Shown piece after piece: positions 9,476 to 18,823 of a stretch of 64,000 nt of DNA. Source of the stretch: Pseudomonadaceae bacterium (GTDB lineage: Bacteria > Pseudomonadota > Gammaproteobacteria > Pseudomonadales > Pseudomonadaceae). The first letter of the stretch is position 1, and every line of letters starts with the position of its first letter. The notes under the pieces are model-generated. The model was not told the origin of the DNA, did no database searches, and saw only the letters and a program-made list of their open reading frames with translations. Made by a program: the position numbers and the translations under genes. The stretch covers positions 1 through 64,000 of the forward strand of contig JAIETJ010000012.1 in assembly GCA_019745275.1 (NCBI GenBank), written 5' to 3'.

Positions 9476-11032
9476 TCAGGCGGCGATTTTTTCGAAATGA
9501 TAACGACCGGTGTGCAGGCTGCTAGGGCCGAGACGGGCGAACTTGATCATCAGATACATCTCGATCACCAGCAGCACGCTGTAGAAGGCCAGCAAGGCCA
9601 GCAGTGAACCCCAGACGTCGCCGACGCTGATACTCGATGCGGACAGATGCACCGGCAGCACTTCGGCAATCGACCAAGGCTGGCGACCGTGCTCGGCCAC
9701 TATCCAGCCGGTTTGCGCGGCAATCCAGGGCAGCGGCAGGCTAACTAGCGCCCACTTGAGCAGCCAGCGTTTCTGCTCTTCGTTTTTACGCGCTGAGGCC
9801 CAGAAAGCGCAGATAAACAAGCCGAGCATCAGGAAACCCGAGGCCACCATCAGGCGGAAGCTCCAGAACACCGTTGCGACATTGGGGATGGTGTCTAGCG
9901 CGGCTTGCTTGATGTGCGCTTCAGTGGAATCGACCACCGCAGGGTTGTATTTTTTCAGCAGCAGGCCGTAGCCGAGGTCTTGCTTGTGCTGGTTGAAGGC
10001 GGCGATGTTCTCGGCGGTTTTCTCGCCGTTACGCAGTTTTTCCAGCAAGGCATAAGCCACGATGCCGTTGCGGATACGCACTTCGTGCTGCTTGATCAGA
10101 TCTTTGATGCCGGTAACTTGGGTGTCCAGCGAGCGGGTGGCGATGATGCCCATTACATAGGGGATTTTCACCGCGTAATCGGTGCGTTGTTCGGCTTGGT
10201 TGGGCAAACCGAACAGGGTGAAGGCAGCCGGGGCCGGCTCGGTTTCCCATTCCGCCTCGATGGCGGCCAGCTTGGTTTTTTGCACGTCGCCGATCTCATA
10301 GCCGGATTCATCGCCGAGGATGATTACCGACAGAATCGAGGCCATGCCGAACGCCGAAGCGATAGCAAACGAGCGGCGGGCAAAGCCCAGGTCGCGGCCT
10401 TTGAGTAGGTACCAACTGGAAATCGCCAGCACAAAAATGGCGCCAGTAACGTACCCGGCGGCCACGGTATGCACGAACTTGACCTGAGCCACTGGGTTGA
10501 ACAACAAGGCACTGAAACTGGTCAACTCCATGCGCATGGTTTCAAAATTAAACTCAGCGCCCACCGGATTTTGCATCCAGCCATTAGCGATCAGAATCCA
10601 CAGCGCCGACATATTCGAGCCAATCGCCACCAGCCAAGTAACGGCTAAGTGTTGTACCTTGCTCAGACGCTCCCAGCCGAAGAAGAACAGGCCAATAAAG
10701 GTTGATTCCAAGAAGAACGCCATCATCCCTTCGATGGCCAGCGGTGCACCGAAAATGTCGCCGACATAGTGGCTGTAGTAGGCCCAGTTGGTGCCGAACT
10801 GGAACTCCATGGTCAGCCCGGTGGTTACGCCCAAGGCAAAGTTGATGCCGAACAACTTGCCCCAGAACTTGACCATATCCTGGTAGACCTGTTTGCCGGT
10901 GATCACATACACCGACTCCATGATCGCCAGAATAAACGCAAGGCCCAGAGTCAGCGGCACGAACAAGAAGTGGTACATGGCCGTCATGGCAAACTGCAGA
11001 CGGGATAGGTCGACGACGGTTTCCGAGATCAT
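9476..11032 (-). CDS. cydA: Cytochrome bd ubiquinol oxidase subunit I, long Q-loop (E. coli-like)
   Basis: [58 protein letters not shown]; long Q-loop. Confidence 0.97.
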   Translation of the reverse strand: MISETVVDLSRLQFAMTAMYHFLFVPLTLGLAFILAIMESVYVITGKQVYQDMVKFWGKLFGINFALGVTTGLTMEFQFGTNWAYYSHYVGDIFGAPLAIEGMMAFFLESTFIGLFFFGWERLSKVQHLAVTWLVAIGSNMSALWILIANGWMQNPVGAEFNFETMRMELTSFSALLFNPVAQVKFVHTVAAGYVTGAIFVLAISSWYLLKGRDLGFARRSFAIASAFGMASILSVIILGDESGYEIGDVQKTKLAAIEAEWETEPAPAAFTLFGLPNQAEQRTDYAVKIPYVMGIIATRSLDTQVTGIKDLIKQHEVRIRNGIVAYALLEKLRNGEKTAENIAAFNQHKQDLGYGLLLKKYNPAVVDSTEAHIKQAALDTIPNVATVFWSFRLMVASGFLMLGLFICAFWASARKNEEQKRWLLKWALVSLPLPWIAAQTGWIVAEHGRQPWSIAEVLPVHLSASSISVGDVWGSLLALLAFYSVLLVIEMYLMIKFARLGPSSLHTGRYHFEKIAA

Positions 11033-11253
11033 CTCGGGGTCTCCTCAAGGGCAGGCAAAGGCGGGGCAGGCGGTGTGGCAAGCAGATGGGCGGTGACCTG
11101 AGCGGTGCCTTCGAGCGGCACTGTCGGGGCGTTGAACCAGATGGCTTTGATGGCCAGCAGCAGCGTCAGCTTGATCAGCAAAATCACCGCCAGTTCGCGC
11201 ACCAGCGGAATGCGCCAAGGGGAAGCGGGGCGGTGTTGCTTAACAACAGCCAT
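11029..11253 (-). CDS. cydP: CydP-like putative cytochrome oxidase small subunit
   Basis: Short single-TM protein ([25 protein letters not shown]) directly upstream of cydA with 4-bp overlap. Confidence 0.75.
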   Translation of the reverse strand: MAVVKQHRPASPWRIPLVRELAVILLIKLTLLLAIKAIWFNAPTVPLEGTAQVTAHLLATPPAPPLPALEETPR

Positions 11254-11295
11254 GGTCGTTCAGTTCCTATGGGTTTACGCCTTGATATAAGGCAA

Positions 11296-11350
11296 TAAAA
11301 AAAGCCGTTTGGGCAGTGACCCGATGTCGCACGGGTACTGCTCAAACGGC
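11296..11350 (-). terminator. Rho-independent terminator downstream of the 11383..12222 gene
   Basis: Inverted repeat gccgtttgggcagtgacccg/cgggtactgctcaaacggc with T-tract on minus strand. Confidence 0.8.
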
Positions 11351-11382
11351 CGGGATGGCGCGCGGTGGATTTTTCGGGTGTT

Positions 11383-12222
11383 TTATCCGTCGAAACCCAG
11401 GCGAGTACGCCAGCGGTTTTCCAAGGTTCGGGTGTCTTGTTGGGAGGGGTGAAAGCCGGGTTTGTAAAATTCGAAATACGGTCGGATTAGCCCGGTAAGG
11501 TAGCCATTGCGCAGGCCAAACAGGGTCTTGAGGCCGTATTTCCAGCTGCGCCAGTTGAACAGTTGACGGTCTTTAAACAGCAGGTCCAACTGGAACCAGG
11601 CGATGGTGCCAATAAAGGCAATCGAGATCAGCAACATGGTGCTGGTGCGCATCAAGTAGCCGCCGCCGACCGCCTGGTAGGCGTCATAGGCCACCGACTT
11701 GTGTTCGTTTTCTTCGATGGCGTGCCAGAGCCAGAGCTTGTACATGCGTGGGTCGGTCATCTGCATATTGATGTCTTCGCGCAGCAACAGTTGCTCGGCC
11801 ATGGTCGCGGTGAAGTGCTCAAAACAGCAGGTAGCTGCCAGCCGCCACTTCTTGCTGCTGACCTTGGTGAGCAGCTCCAGCGCCACCTTGACGCGCATAT
11901 CGAGTACATCTAGGTCGATACCGTGGGCCTGGGCGTAATCGTTGTAGGTCTGGTGCTCTTTGGAGTGCATGGCTTCTTGGCCGATAAAAGCACTGATGTC
12001 TTTTTGCAACTGTGGATCTTCGATCTGTTTACGCACGGCGCGCACGCTGTCGACAAAGAACTTCTCGCCATGGGGGAACAGTGACGAAAGGTTGTTCATA
12101 AAATGGGTCATAAAGGGGTCGCCACTCCACCAGTACTTGGCCGTATCGGTGAAACTAAAATCCATTCGGCGCACCGGAAATGCTGCTTTTAACAACGGTG
12201 CGGTAGTAGCCGTGCTCGACAT
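11383..12222 (-). CDS. Predicted metal-dependent hydrolase (PF10118-like)
   Basis: MDFSFTDTAKYWWSGDPFMTHFMNNLSSLFPHGEKFFVDSVR, EAMHSKEH; start chosen at MSSTATT (track ORF to 12279). Confidence 0.8.
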   Translation of the reverse strand: MSSTATTAPLLKAAFPVRRMDFSFTDTAKYWWSGDPFMTHFMNNLSSLFPHGEKFFVDSVRAVRKQIEDPQLQKDISAFIGQEAMHSKEHQTYNDYAQAHGIDLDVLDMRVKVALELLTKVSSKKWRLAATCCFEHFTATMAEQLLLREDINMQMTDPRMYKLWLWHAIEENEHKSVAYDAYQAVGGGYLMRTSTMLLISIAFIGTIAWFQLDLLFKDRQLFNWRSWKYGLKTLFGLRNGYLTGLIRPYFEFYKPGFHPSQQDTRTLENRWRTRLGFDG

Positions 12223-12456
12223 GGCGAAATCCTTATAGGTGGGGCAACTGTGCTGCGCCTCGATTATTTTGGCTGCCAAGGTGCTTTAGCAACTACTGCA
12301 GGAGCCATCACTATTGGATTTTATTCCGCGTATTACGAGGTCATATACGGCCATTTTGGCGCGTGGACGGCCAACTTTAGGTGGGCAAGTTGAGGGCTAA
12401 GAAAAAGGTGGGGCTCGGCTGCTTGCTCGGTAAAGTGGGCCTAGCAGCCAGCAACC

Positions 12457-12481
12457 ACGGGCCTGCGTTGCGCAGGCCCGT
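12457..12481 (-). terminator. GC-rich hairpin just downstream of anr, weak T-tract
   Basis: acgggcctgcg-ttg-cgcaggcccgt inverted repeat. Confidence 0.45.
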
Positions 12482-12489
12482 TAGTAGGA

Positions 12490-13224
12490 TCAGATTTCGG
12501 CGTTGCCACCGGCCAGTGCGCAGAGTTCGATTGGGTTGGTGATATCCACTTCTTTGCCTTCAGCGGCCAATAAGCCATTTTGCTGGAAACGGGTGAATAC
12601 CCGTGACACGGTTTCTACCGCCAAACCTAGGTAGTTGCCAATTTCGTTACGCGACATGGCCAGGCGAAACTGATGGGCAGAAAACCCCCGAGCGCGAAAA
12701 CGGGCCGACAAATTAACTAAAAAGGTGGCAATGCGCTCGTCGGCAGTTTTCTTTGACAGCAGCAGCATCATTTGCTGATCGTCACGAATCTCGCGGCTCA
12801 TGATGCGCATCAGTTGGCGGCGCAGTTGCGGCAGTTGCAATGCCAGTTCGTCTAAGCGCTCGAAGGGGATTTCACACACCGAGGTGGTTTCTAGGGCTTG
12901 CGCCGAAACTGGATAGCTTTCGCTGTCCATCCCGGACATGCCGACCAGTTCGCTGGGCAGGTGAAAACCGGTGATTTGCTCCTCGCCAGCATCGGTCACA
13001 CTAAAGGTTTTCAGTGCGCCGGAACGTACCGCGTACACCGAGTTGAAGGTGTCGCCTTGGCGGAACAAAAAATCACCTTTCTTGAGTGGGCGACCACGCT
13101 TGACGATCTCGTCCAGTGAGTCCATGTCTTCTGAATTCATCGCCAAGGGCAGGCACAACGAGGCAAGGCTGCAGTCTTTGCAATGAGCCTGGGGTAGAGC
13201 GCGAGCCTTGATGATCTCTGACAT
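12490..13224 (-). CDS. anr: Anr/Fnr oxygen-responsive Crp-family regulator
   Basis: N-terminal Cys cluster [44 protein letters not shown]; adjacent to hemN. Confidence 0.95.
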   Translation of the reverse strand: MSEIIKARALPQAHCKDCSLASLCLPLAMNSEDMDSLDEIVKRGRPLKKGDFLFRQGDTFNSVYAVRSGALKTFSVTDAGEEQITGFHLPSELVGMSGMDSESYPVSAQALETTSVCEIPFERLDELALQLPQLRRQLMRIMSREIRDDQQMMLLLSKKTADERIATFLVNLSARFRARGFSAHQFRLAMSRNEIGNYLGLAVETVSRVFTRFQQNGLLAAEGKEVDITNPIELCALAGGNAEI

Positions 13225-13367
13225 GGTTACATTCCTTAAGGGCAATACCGTTAAGGGTAACGCAGGTGCTCAAGCGCGGCTAGCTGAGCGTGAGTTGAGC
13301 GGCTGCTCAGGTTTGCCTGTGGTGGCTAGCGAGAGCAGTTGGCGCAGTGTTGCAGTCGCTCTGCGGG

Positions 13368-14756
13368 TTAGCTAACCCGCGACAGTCTCGGGCTGTTGGC
13401 TGCGCTTAAGTAGCTATCAAACAACATGCAAACGGCACGCGCCAGTAAGCGTCCGGCGGGACGGATGGTGATGCTGTGCGGGTTAAGTTCAATCAGGCCA
13501 TCTTTAGCCATTTGCTGCAGTTGCGGCCATATGGCGGCGAAGTAGCCGGCAAAATCGATATTGAATGTGCCTTCGATATGGGTGAAATCTAGGCGGAACT
13601 CACAAATCAATTGCTGAATAACGGCTCGCCGAATACGGTCATCGCCATTGCACTGCAGGCCTTTCCAAGTGGCCAGTTGGTTGTTGTCTAAACTTTGCTG
13701 ATAAAGGGCGATATCAGTGTTGTTTTGGCAGTACAGATCACCTATCTGACTGATTGAGGACGCGCCCAAGCCGATCAAGTCGCAATGCCCGTGGGTGGTG
13801 TAGCCCTGAAAGTTGCGCTGCAAGGTGCCGTCTTCTTGGGCGCTGGCCAGTTCATCGTCGGGCAGGGCAAAGTGGTCCATGCCGATATAGCGGTAACCGG
13901 CGTTGCTCAGTTGTTGAATGCTGTTGTGCAGAATGGCCAGTTTGTCGGCAGGGCTGGGCAGATCGTCCGGGTTGATTCGGCGCTGATGAGCAAAGCGCTC
14001 CGGCAGGTGCGCGTAATTAAATACCGAGAGTCGGTCGGGCTGCAGGGCGATGATGGTCTCTAGGGTTCGGGCGAAACTTTCCGGTGTCTGTTTGGGCAGG
14101 CCGTAGATTAAATCGATGTTGATTGAACGAAATTGCAGGGTGCGTGCCGCGTCAACAATAGCGCGGGTTTGATCGAGGCTTTGTAGGCGATTGACGGCGC
14201 GCTGGACGTCCGGGTCGAGGTCTTGAACGCCTAAACTTACCCGGTTAAAACCCAGCTCGCGGAGCAGCCCCATGGTTGCCCAGTCGGCTTCGCGGGGGTC
14301 GATTTCGATGCTGTAGTCACCGGAGTCATCGTCCAACAAATTAAACGTACTGCGCAGCTTTGCCATCAGCCGACGCAGTTCGGTGTGACTCAAAAAAGTC
14401 GGAGTGCCGCCACCTAAATGCAGTTGTTCAACGCTTTGCTTACGGTCGAGATGGCAGCTGACCAACTCGATTTCTTTTTCTAAACGTTCGAGGTAAGGCA
14501 GCGCCCGGCCACGGTCTTTAGTAATGATTTTGTTGCAGGCGCAGTAGTAGCAAATATTGGCGCAAAAAGGCACGTGCACATACACCGAGAGTGGCCGCTG
14601 GGCTTTGCGGCTTTCGCGCAATGCGTGCAGCAACTCAAATGAGCCAACCCCGTCATGCAGTTGTACGGCGGTTGGATAGGAGGTGTAGCGTGGGCCGGCT
14701 TGATCGTAACGACGGATCAGGTCGGTGTCCCAGAGAGTGGTGTCGAGCATGCGCAC
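13368..14756 (-). CDS. hemN: Oxygen-independent coproporphyrinogen III oxidase
   Basis: YIHVPFCxxxCYYCxC-type radical SAM motif (YVHVPFCANICYYCACNKI), LGGGTPTFL. Confidence 0.96.
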   Translation of the reverse strand: MRMLDTTLWDTDLIRRYDQAGPRYTSYPTAVQLHDGVGSFELLHALRESRKAQRPLSVYVHVPFCANICYYCACNKIITKDRGRALPYLERLEKEIELVSCHLDRKQSVEQLHLGGGTPTFLSHTELRRLMAKLRSTFNLLDDDSGDYSIEIDPREADWATMGLLRELGFNRVSLGVQDLDPDVQRAVNRLQSLDQTRAIVDAARTLQFRSINIDLIYGLPKQTPESFARTLETIIALQPDRLSVFNYAHLPERFAHQRRINPDDLPSPADKLAILHNSIQQLSNAGYRYIGMDHFALPDDELASAQEDGTLQRNFQGYTTHGHCDLIGLGASSISQIGDLYCQNNTDIALYQQSLDNNQLATWKGLQCNGDDRIRRAVIQQLICEFRLDFTHIEGTFNIDFAGYFAAIWPQLQQMAKDGLIELNPHSITIRPAGRLLARAVCMLFDSYLSAANSPRLSRVS

Positions 14757-14825
14757 GGTCCGTTTTTGTTTGGCGTGAAATCAGCCAACATGGACGGAGT
14801 GTAAGCAGCTTGGCCGATGGACAGT

Positions 14826-14839
14826 TTGACCTGTATCAA
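14826..14839. promoter_or_regulatory. Anr/Fnr box TTGACCTGTATCAA upstream of hemN
   Basis: 9/10 match to TTGATN4ATCAA, about 70 bp upstream of the hemN start. Confidence 0.75.
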
Positions 14840-14844
14840 CCGAA

Positions 14845-15549
14845 CTAGTGATGCATGCTCGGGCTGGCGTGGCCCATCAGCCAGGCTTGGTGTGGGCCGG
14901 GCAGAGTCCATAGACCAAAGACAATGACCAGCAGGCCGCCGGCCATGCGCACCGAGCGTTGCCGCAGCAGTTGGTTCAGACGCTGGGCAGCCAAACCGCT
15001 GGCGATCAAGATCGGCAAAGTACCAAGGCCAAAGGCGAACATCAGTAATGCGCTGTCGATTGCACTGCCTTGGCTGGCCGCCCATAACAGCGTGCTATAC
15101 ACCAAACCGCATGGCAGCCAGCCCCACAGCGCCCCGAGCAATAGGGCGCGCGGCAAACTGGTGACCGGCAGTAAACGGCTGGCCAGCGGTTGAATATGCC
15201 GCCACAGGCCGCGCCCGAGAGCTTCGATGCGTGTTAACCCGCTCCACCAGCCAGCCAGATACAGGCCCATGCAAATCAGCAGCAGGCCGGCGACTATGCG
15301 CAGCAGCATGGCGGCCGGGCTATTGGCCAGCGCCCAGCCACCCAGCCCGAGCAGTAAACCGGCGCAGGTATAACTGAAAATGCGTCCAAGATTGTAGGCC
15401 AGCAGCAACTGCAAACGACGACCCCGTTGCTCTACAGGAATGGCCATGGTTAAAGCGCCCATAAGCCCACCGCACATGCCTAAGCAGTGACCGCCACCGA
15501 GTAAACCGAGCACCACGGCGGAGAACAATAGCGGCAGCAGTTCAAGCAT
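14845..15549 (-). CDS. Sulfite exporter TauE/SafE family protein (COG2836-like)
   Basis: GGGHCLGMCGGLMGAL motif; multi-TM; downstream of ccoS. Confidence 0.9.
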   Translation of the reverse strand: MLELLPLLFSAVVLGLLGGGHCLGMCGGLMGALTMAIPVEQRGRRLQLLLAYNLGRIFSYTCAGLLLGLGGWALANSPAAMLLRIVAGLLLICMGLYLAGWWSGLTRIEALGRGLWRHIQPLASRLLPVTSLPRALLLGALWGWLPCGLVYSTLLWAASQGSAIDSALLMFAFGLGTLPILIASGLAAQRLNQLLRQRSVRMAGGLLVIVFGLWTLPGPHQAWLMGHASPSMHH

Positions 15550-15652
15550 ATAACGCGTCCTCTAGAGGCCCACCGCACATGCCTAAACAATGGCCGTCAA
15601 CGAGTAAACCGAGGACTACGGCGGAGGGTAATAGCGACAGCAGCTCAAGCAT
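15542..15652 (-). CDS. 36-aa ORF duplicating the N-terminus of the downstream SafE-like protein
   Basis: MLELLSLLPSAVVLGLLVDGHCLGMCGGPLEDALYA; ATGCTTGA overlaps at both ends with ccoS stop and safE start. Confidence 0.6.
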   Translation of the reverse strand: MLELLSLLPSAVVLGLLVDGHCLGMCGGPLEDALYA

Positions 15653-15854
15653 GGGGCGGGTCCTGCGGTTTGCTGGGCTGTTGGGCTTCTTGTACGCCGG
15701 CGCGGTGACCGGGGTCGTCATCATCAAACAAAATGCTGTGGGCGGGGCCTTCCATGTCGTCGTACTGACCGCTGTCTACGGCCCAAAACAACAGGCGAAT
15801 GGCGAGGGCGACAATCACTATGGCGATCGGGATCATGACATACAGGGCGTCCAT
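15645..15854 (-). CDS. ccoS: cbb3-type cytochrome oxidase assembly protein CcoS
   Basis: MDALYVMIPIAIVIVALAIRLLFWAVDSGQYDDMEGPAHSILFDDD; overlaps ccoI end. Confidence 0.95.
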   Translation of the reverse strand: MDALYVMIPIAIVIVALAIRLLFWAVDSGQYDDMEGPAHSILFDDDDPGHRAGVQEAQQPSKPQDPPHA

Positions 15855-18283
15855 CACAACTCCGAAAGGGGGGTAAGCGCTGGGCTTGCGCGGGTCAGGC
15901 GTAAGGCGTTGAGGACTACCAGTAATGAACTGAGTGACATCCCCAGTGCAGCCCAGAGCGGCGTTACCCAACCGAAGGCGGCAAATGGCAGAATTAAGCC
16001 ATTGTACAAGCAAGCCCAGAGCAGATTCTCGCGGATAATCCGGCGCGTGCGTTTGGCCAGGGCGAAGGCGTCAATCAGGCTGGTCAAACGGTTGGATAAC
16101 AGCACCGCGTCGGCACTGGTTTTGGCCAGGTCGGTGGCCGAACCCATGGCGATGCTGATGTCAGCAGCGGCCAGCACCGGCACATCGTTAACACCATCGC
16201 CGAGCATCAGTACTCGCCGGCCTTGCGCGTGTAATTGCTGCAGTACCGCGAGTTTGTCGGCAGGAGTTAAGCCGCCGCGAGCGTCGCTAATGCCCAGTTC
16301 AGCGGCCACTTGGGCAACCATCGGCGAGCTGTCGCCAGACAATAAAAGGGTCTGCCAGCCTCGGGCGCGGCAGGCGTCGAGCAAGGCGGGCGCATCGCTG
16401 CGTAAACGGTCATCGAGCACCAGCCACGCCAATGGCTCTTGCTCGTCGCCCAGCAAGAGCCATTGGCCTTGTTCACCGACAATTGCTGGTGCGGCATAGT
16501 CACTTAATGCGGCAACAAAAGCTGGCTGGCCGATACGCAGGCGCCGGCCATTAACCCAGCCTTCTAAACCTCGTCCTGGCTCGCTGATAACCTGCTCGGC
16601 GCTCAGGCTTGATTGGCCAAAAGCCCGGGCTATCGGATGCTCCGAGCGGTTTTCTAAGGCCGCCGCCAATTCTAAGCACTGCACGCTGTCGAGTGCGCCC
16701 AAGGTTTGCACGTGGCCTAAGGTCAGGCGGCCTTCGGTCAGCGTGCCGGTTTTGTCGAAAATTACCGTGTCGATTTGATTTAAACCGTCGAGCACGTGCC
16801 CGCGGGTCAGCAGCAAACCCAGCTTGTGCAGGCTGCCGGTCGCCGCGGTGAGGGCAGTTGGGGTGGCCAGTGATAGGGCGCAGGGGCAGGTGGCCACCAA
16901 CAAGGCCAGCACAATCCAAAAAGCTCGCTGCGGATCAAGTTGCCACCAGAGCAAACCGACTACGGCAGCGGTGCTCAGCACTATCAGTAAAAACCATTGT
17001 GCGACCCTATCGGCCAGTTGCGCCAACCGGGGTTTTTCGGCTTGTGCGCGCTCCAGTAAGCGGACAATGGCCGACAGCCGAGTGGCGTTGCCCAAAGCTT
17101 GGACTTGCACGGTTAGCGGGCCTTCGACATTTAAGGTGCCGGCGCTGACGTGCTCGCCGATGCCGCGCGGTAGCGGTAGGTATTCGCCGGTCAGCAGTGA
17201 CTCATCGATACTCGACTGGCCGCTGATAATCAGCCCGTCGGCCGCTAACATGCAGCCGGGTGGCACCAAAATATGCTCCCCAAGTTGCAGTTCGCTGATT
17301 AGTATCCGCGTGCTTTGCCCCTGCGCATCGAGCCGCAAACAGGACGCCGGCAACAAATTAACCAGTTGGGCGGTGGCCTCTGCCGTGCGCTCGCGGGCGC
17401 GGCGCTCCAAGTAACGGCCCGTCAGCAGGAACAAGGCAAACATGCCCACCGCATCAAAATACAACTCGCCATGTTGGAATACGGTGGACCAGATGCCGGC
17501 CACGTAGGCACCGCCAATTGCCAGTGAGACTGAAACGTCCATGGTTAGGTGGCGGGTGCGTAGATCGCGCAGTGCGCCTTTGAAGAAGTCACCGCAGCAG
17601 TAAAAAACAATCGGCGTGGTTAAAAACAAACTGACCCAGCGCAGGATGATATCCAGTTCGCGGCTCAGATCGAGATTGAACTCTGGCCAGGTGGCCATGC
17701 TGGCCATCATCACTTGCATCCACAACATGCCGGCTACGCCCAGTTGGCGCAGAGCACGGCGGTTCTCACTGGCCAGTTGGGCGCTGGCACGATCGGGCTG
17801 ATACGGGTGAGCGGCATAACCGATGTTGCGCAGGGTTTTTAGTAGCTGGCTGAGCGGCAGCTGTTCGGCGTTCCAACTCAGGTATAGGCGATGGTTGGAC
17901 AGGTTTAGATTGGCGGCACTGACGGCACTGAGACTGCGCAGGTGCTTCTCGATCAGCCAGCCACAGGCGGCGCAACTGATGCCCTCAATCAGCAAGCAGG
18001 TACTGCTCTGTTCGCCTTGATGCTGGACAAAGTCCTGCTGCACGTCACTGCGATCGTACAAGGCCAGTTCATCGGCCAGCGCCTGCGGGAAGGCGTCTGG
18101 GTTGGCGGAGGGTTCGCTGCGGTGCTGGTAGTAACTCTCTAAACCGCCGCTAACGATGGCCTCGGCTACCGCAGTGCAACCCGGGCAGCACATCGCGCGC
18201 ATCTCGCCAAGTACGCGCGCTTGAAAGCGCTCACCGGTGAGAACCGGCAAGCCGCAGTGGTAGCAGGGGGTCGGATAGGACAT
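15854..18283 (-). CDS. ccoI: Heavy-metal P-type ATPase CcoI/FixI
   Basis: CYHCGLP, ATCPCALSLATP, DKTGTLTEG, GDGVNDVPVLAAADIS. Confidence 0.96.
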   Translation of the reverse strand: MSYPTPCYHCGLPVLTGERFQARVLGEMRAMCCPGCTAVAEAIVSGGLESYYQHRSEPSANPDAFPQALADELALYDRSDVQQDFVQHQGEQSSTCLLIEGISCAACGWLIEKHLRSLSAVSAANLNLSNHRLYLSWNAEQLPLSQLLKTLRNIGYAAHPYQPDRASAQLASENRRALRQLGVAGMLWMQVMMASMATWPEFNLDLSRELDIILRWVSLFLTTPIVFYCCGDFFKGALRDLRTRHLTMDVSVSLAIGGAYVAGIWSTVFQHGELYFDAVGMFALFLLTGRYLERRARERTAEATAQLVNLLPASCLRLDAQGQSTRILISELQLGEHILVPPGCMLAADGLIISGQSSIDESLLTGEYLPLPRGIGEHVSAGTLNVEGPLTVQVQALGNATRLSAIVRLLERAQAEKPRLAQLADRVAQWFLLIVLSTAAVVGLLWWQLDPQRAFWIVLALLVATCPCALSLATPTALTAATGSLHKLGLLLTRGHVLDGLNQIDTVIFDKTGTLTEGRLTLGHVQTLGALDSVQCLELAAALENRSEHPIARAFGQSSLSAEQVISEPGRGLEGWVNGRRLRIGQPAFVAALSDYAAPAIVGEQGQWLLLGDEQEPLAWLVLDDRLRSDAPALLDACRARGWQTLLLSGDSSPMVAQVAAELGISDARGGLTPADKLAVLQQLHAQGRRVLMLGDGVNDVPVLAAADISIAMGSATDLAKTSADAVLLSNRLTSLIDAFALAKRTRRIIRENLLWACLYNGLILPFAAFGWVTPLWAALGMSLSSLLVVLNALRLTRASPALTPLSEL

Positions 18284-18294
18284 CTACAGAGCGA

Positions 18295-18795
18295 TCATTG
18301 ACCCAGTTGCACAGATGAGCCTGTCACTAGGGTTTCTTCTTCAAACAGGCGCCAATCTTTACCGCCTTCTTGGCCGATCAGTTCGACAAAACGGCGGCCT
18401 TGCACGCTGTCTTGCATATTGCCGCGATACAGATTGCCTTCGGCAGGCTGCATTACGATGCGTCGATCTTTTTCTGGCTGGGTCGGCGAGATCAGGCTCA
18501 AGCTCAATTGCGCTGGACGACTGTTGCCGGTCAGCGTTAGTTCGGCGATTCCCGACTCGTCATCAAAGCTGACGTTGGCAGTCAGTTGTAATTGTTTCGC
18601 GAGTTTTTCGCGGTCGAGTGCGGTGTTGATACCTTTGCCGGCATCGTAGTAGTTGTCGACCACCAAGCTGTCACCCTTGAGGATCGACACGGTTAGCAAT
18701 GACAGGCCCAAGACCACTGACAAGGCTAATAAAGAAATCATAAACCAAGGCCAAAACTGCTTGTACCAAGGTGTAACAGGGATTTGCGCGTGCAT
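18295..18795 (-). CDS. ccoH: FixH/CcoH family protein
   Basis: WYKQFWPWFMISLLALSVVLGLSLLTVSI...GDSLVVDNYYDAGKGIN. Confidence 0.93.
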   Translation of the reverse strand: MHAQIPVTPWYKQFWPWFMISLLALSVVLGLSLLTVSILKGDSLVVDNYYDAGKGINTALDREKLAKQLQLTANVSFDDESGIAELTLTGNSRPAQLSLSLISPTQPEKDRRIVMQPAEGNLYRGNMQDSVQGRRFVELIGQEGGKDWRLFEEETLVTGSSVQLGQ

Positions 18796-18823
18796 ATAGA
18801 TCTCTAATTAAAAGTGCGTAGAT

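Noticed and set aside
11282-11295. Possible Anr box TTGCCTTATATCAA (minus strand) upstream of cydP
   Set aside because: Only 8/10 match and just about 30 bp from the start codon, too close for standard activation; overlaps the neighbouring terminator region
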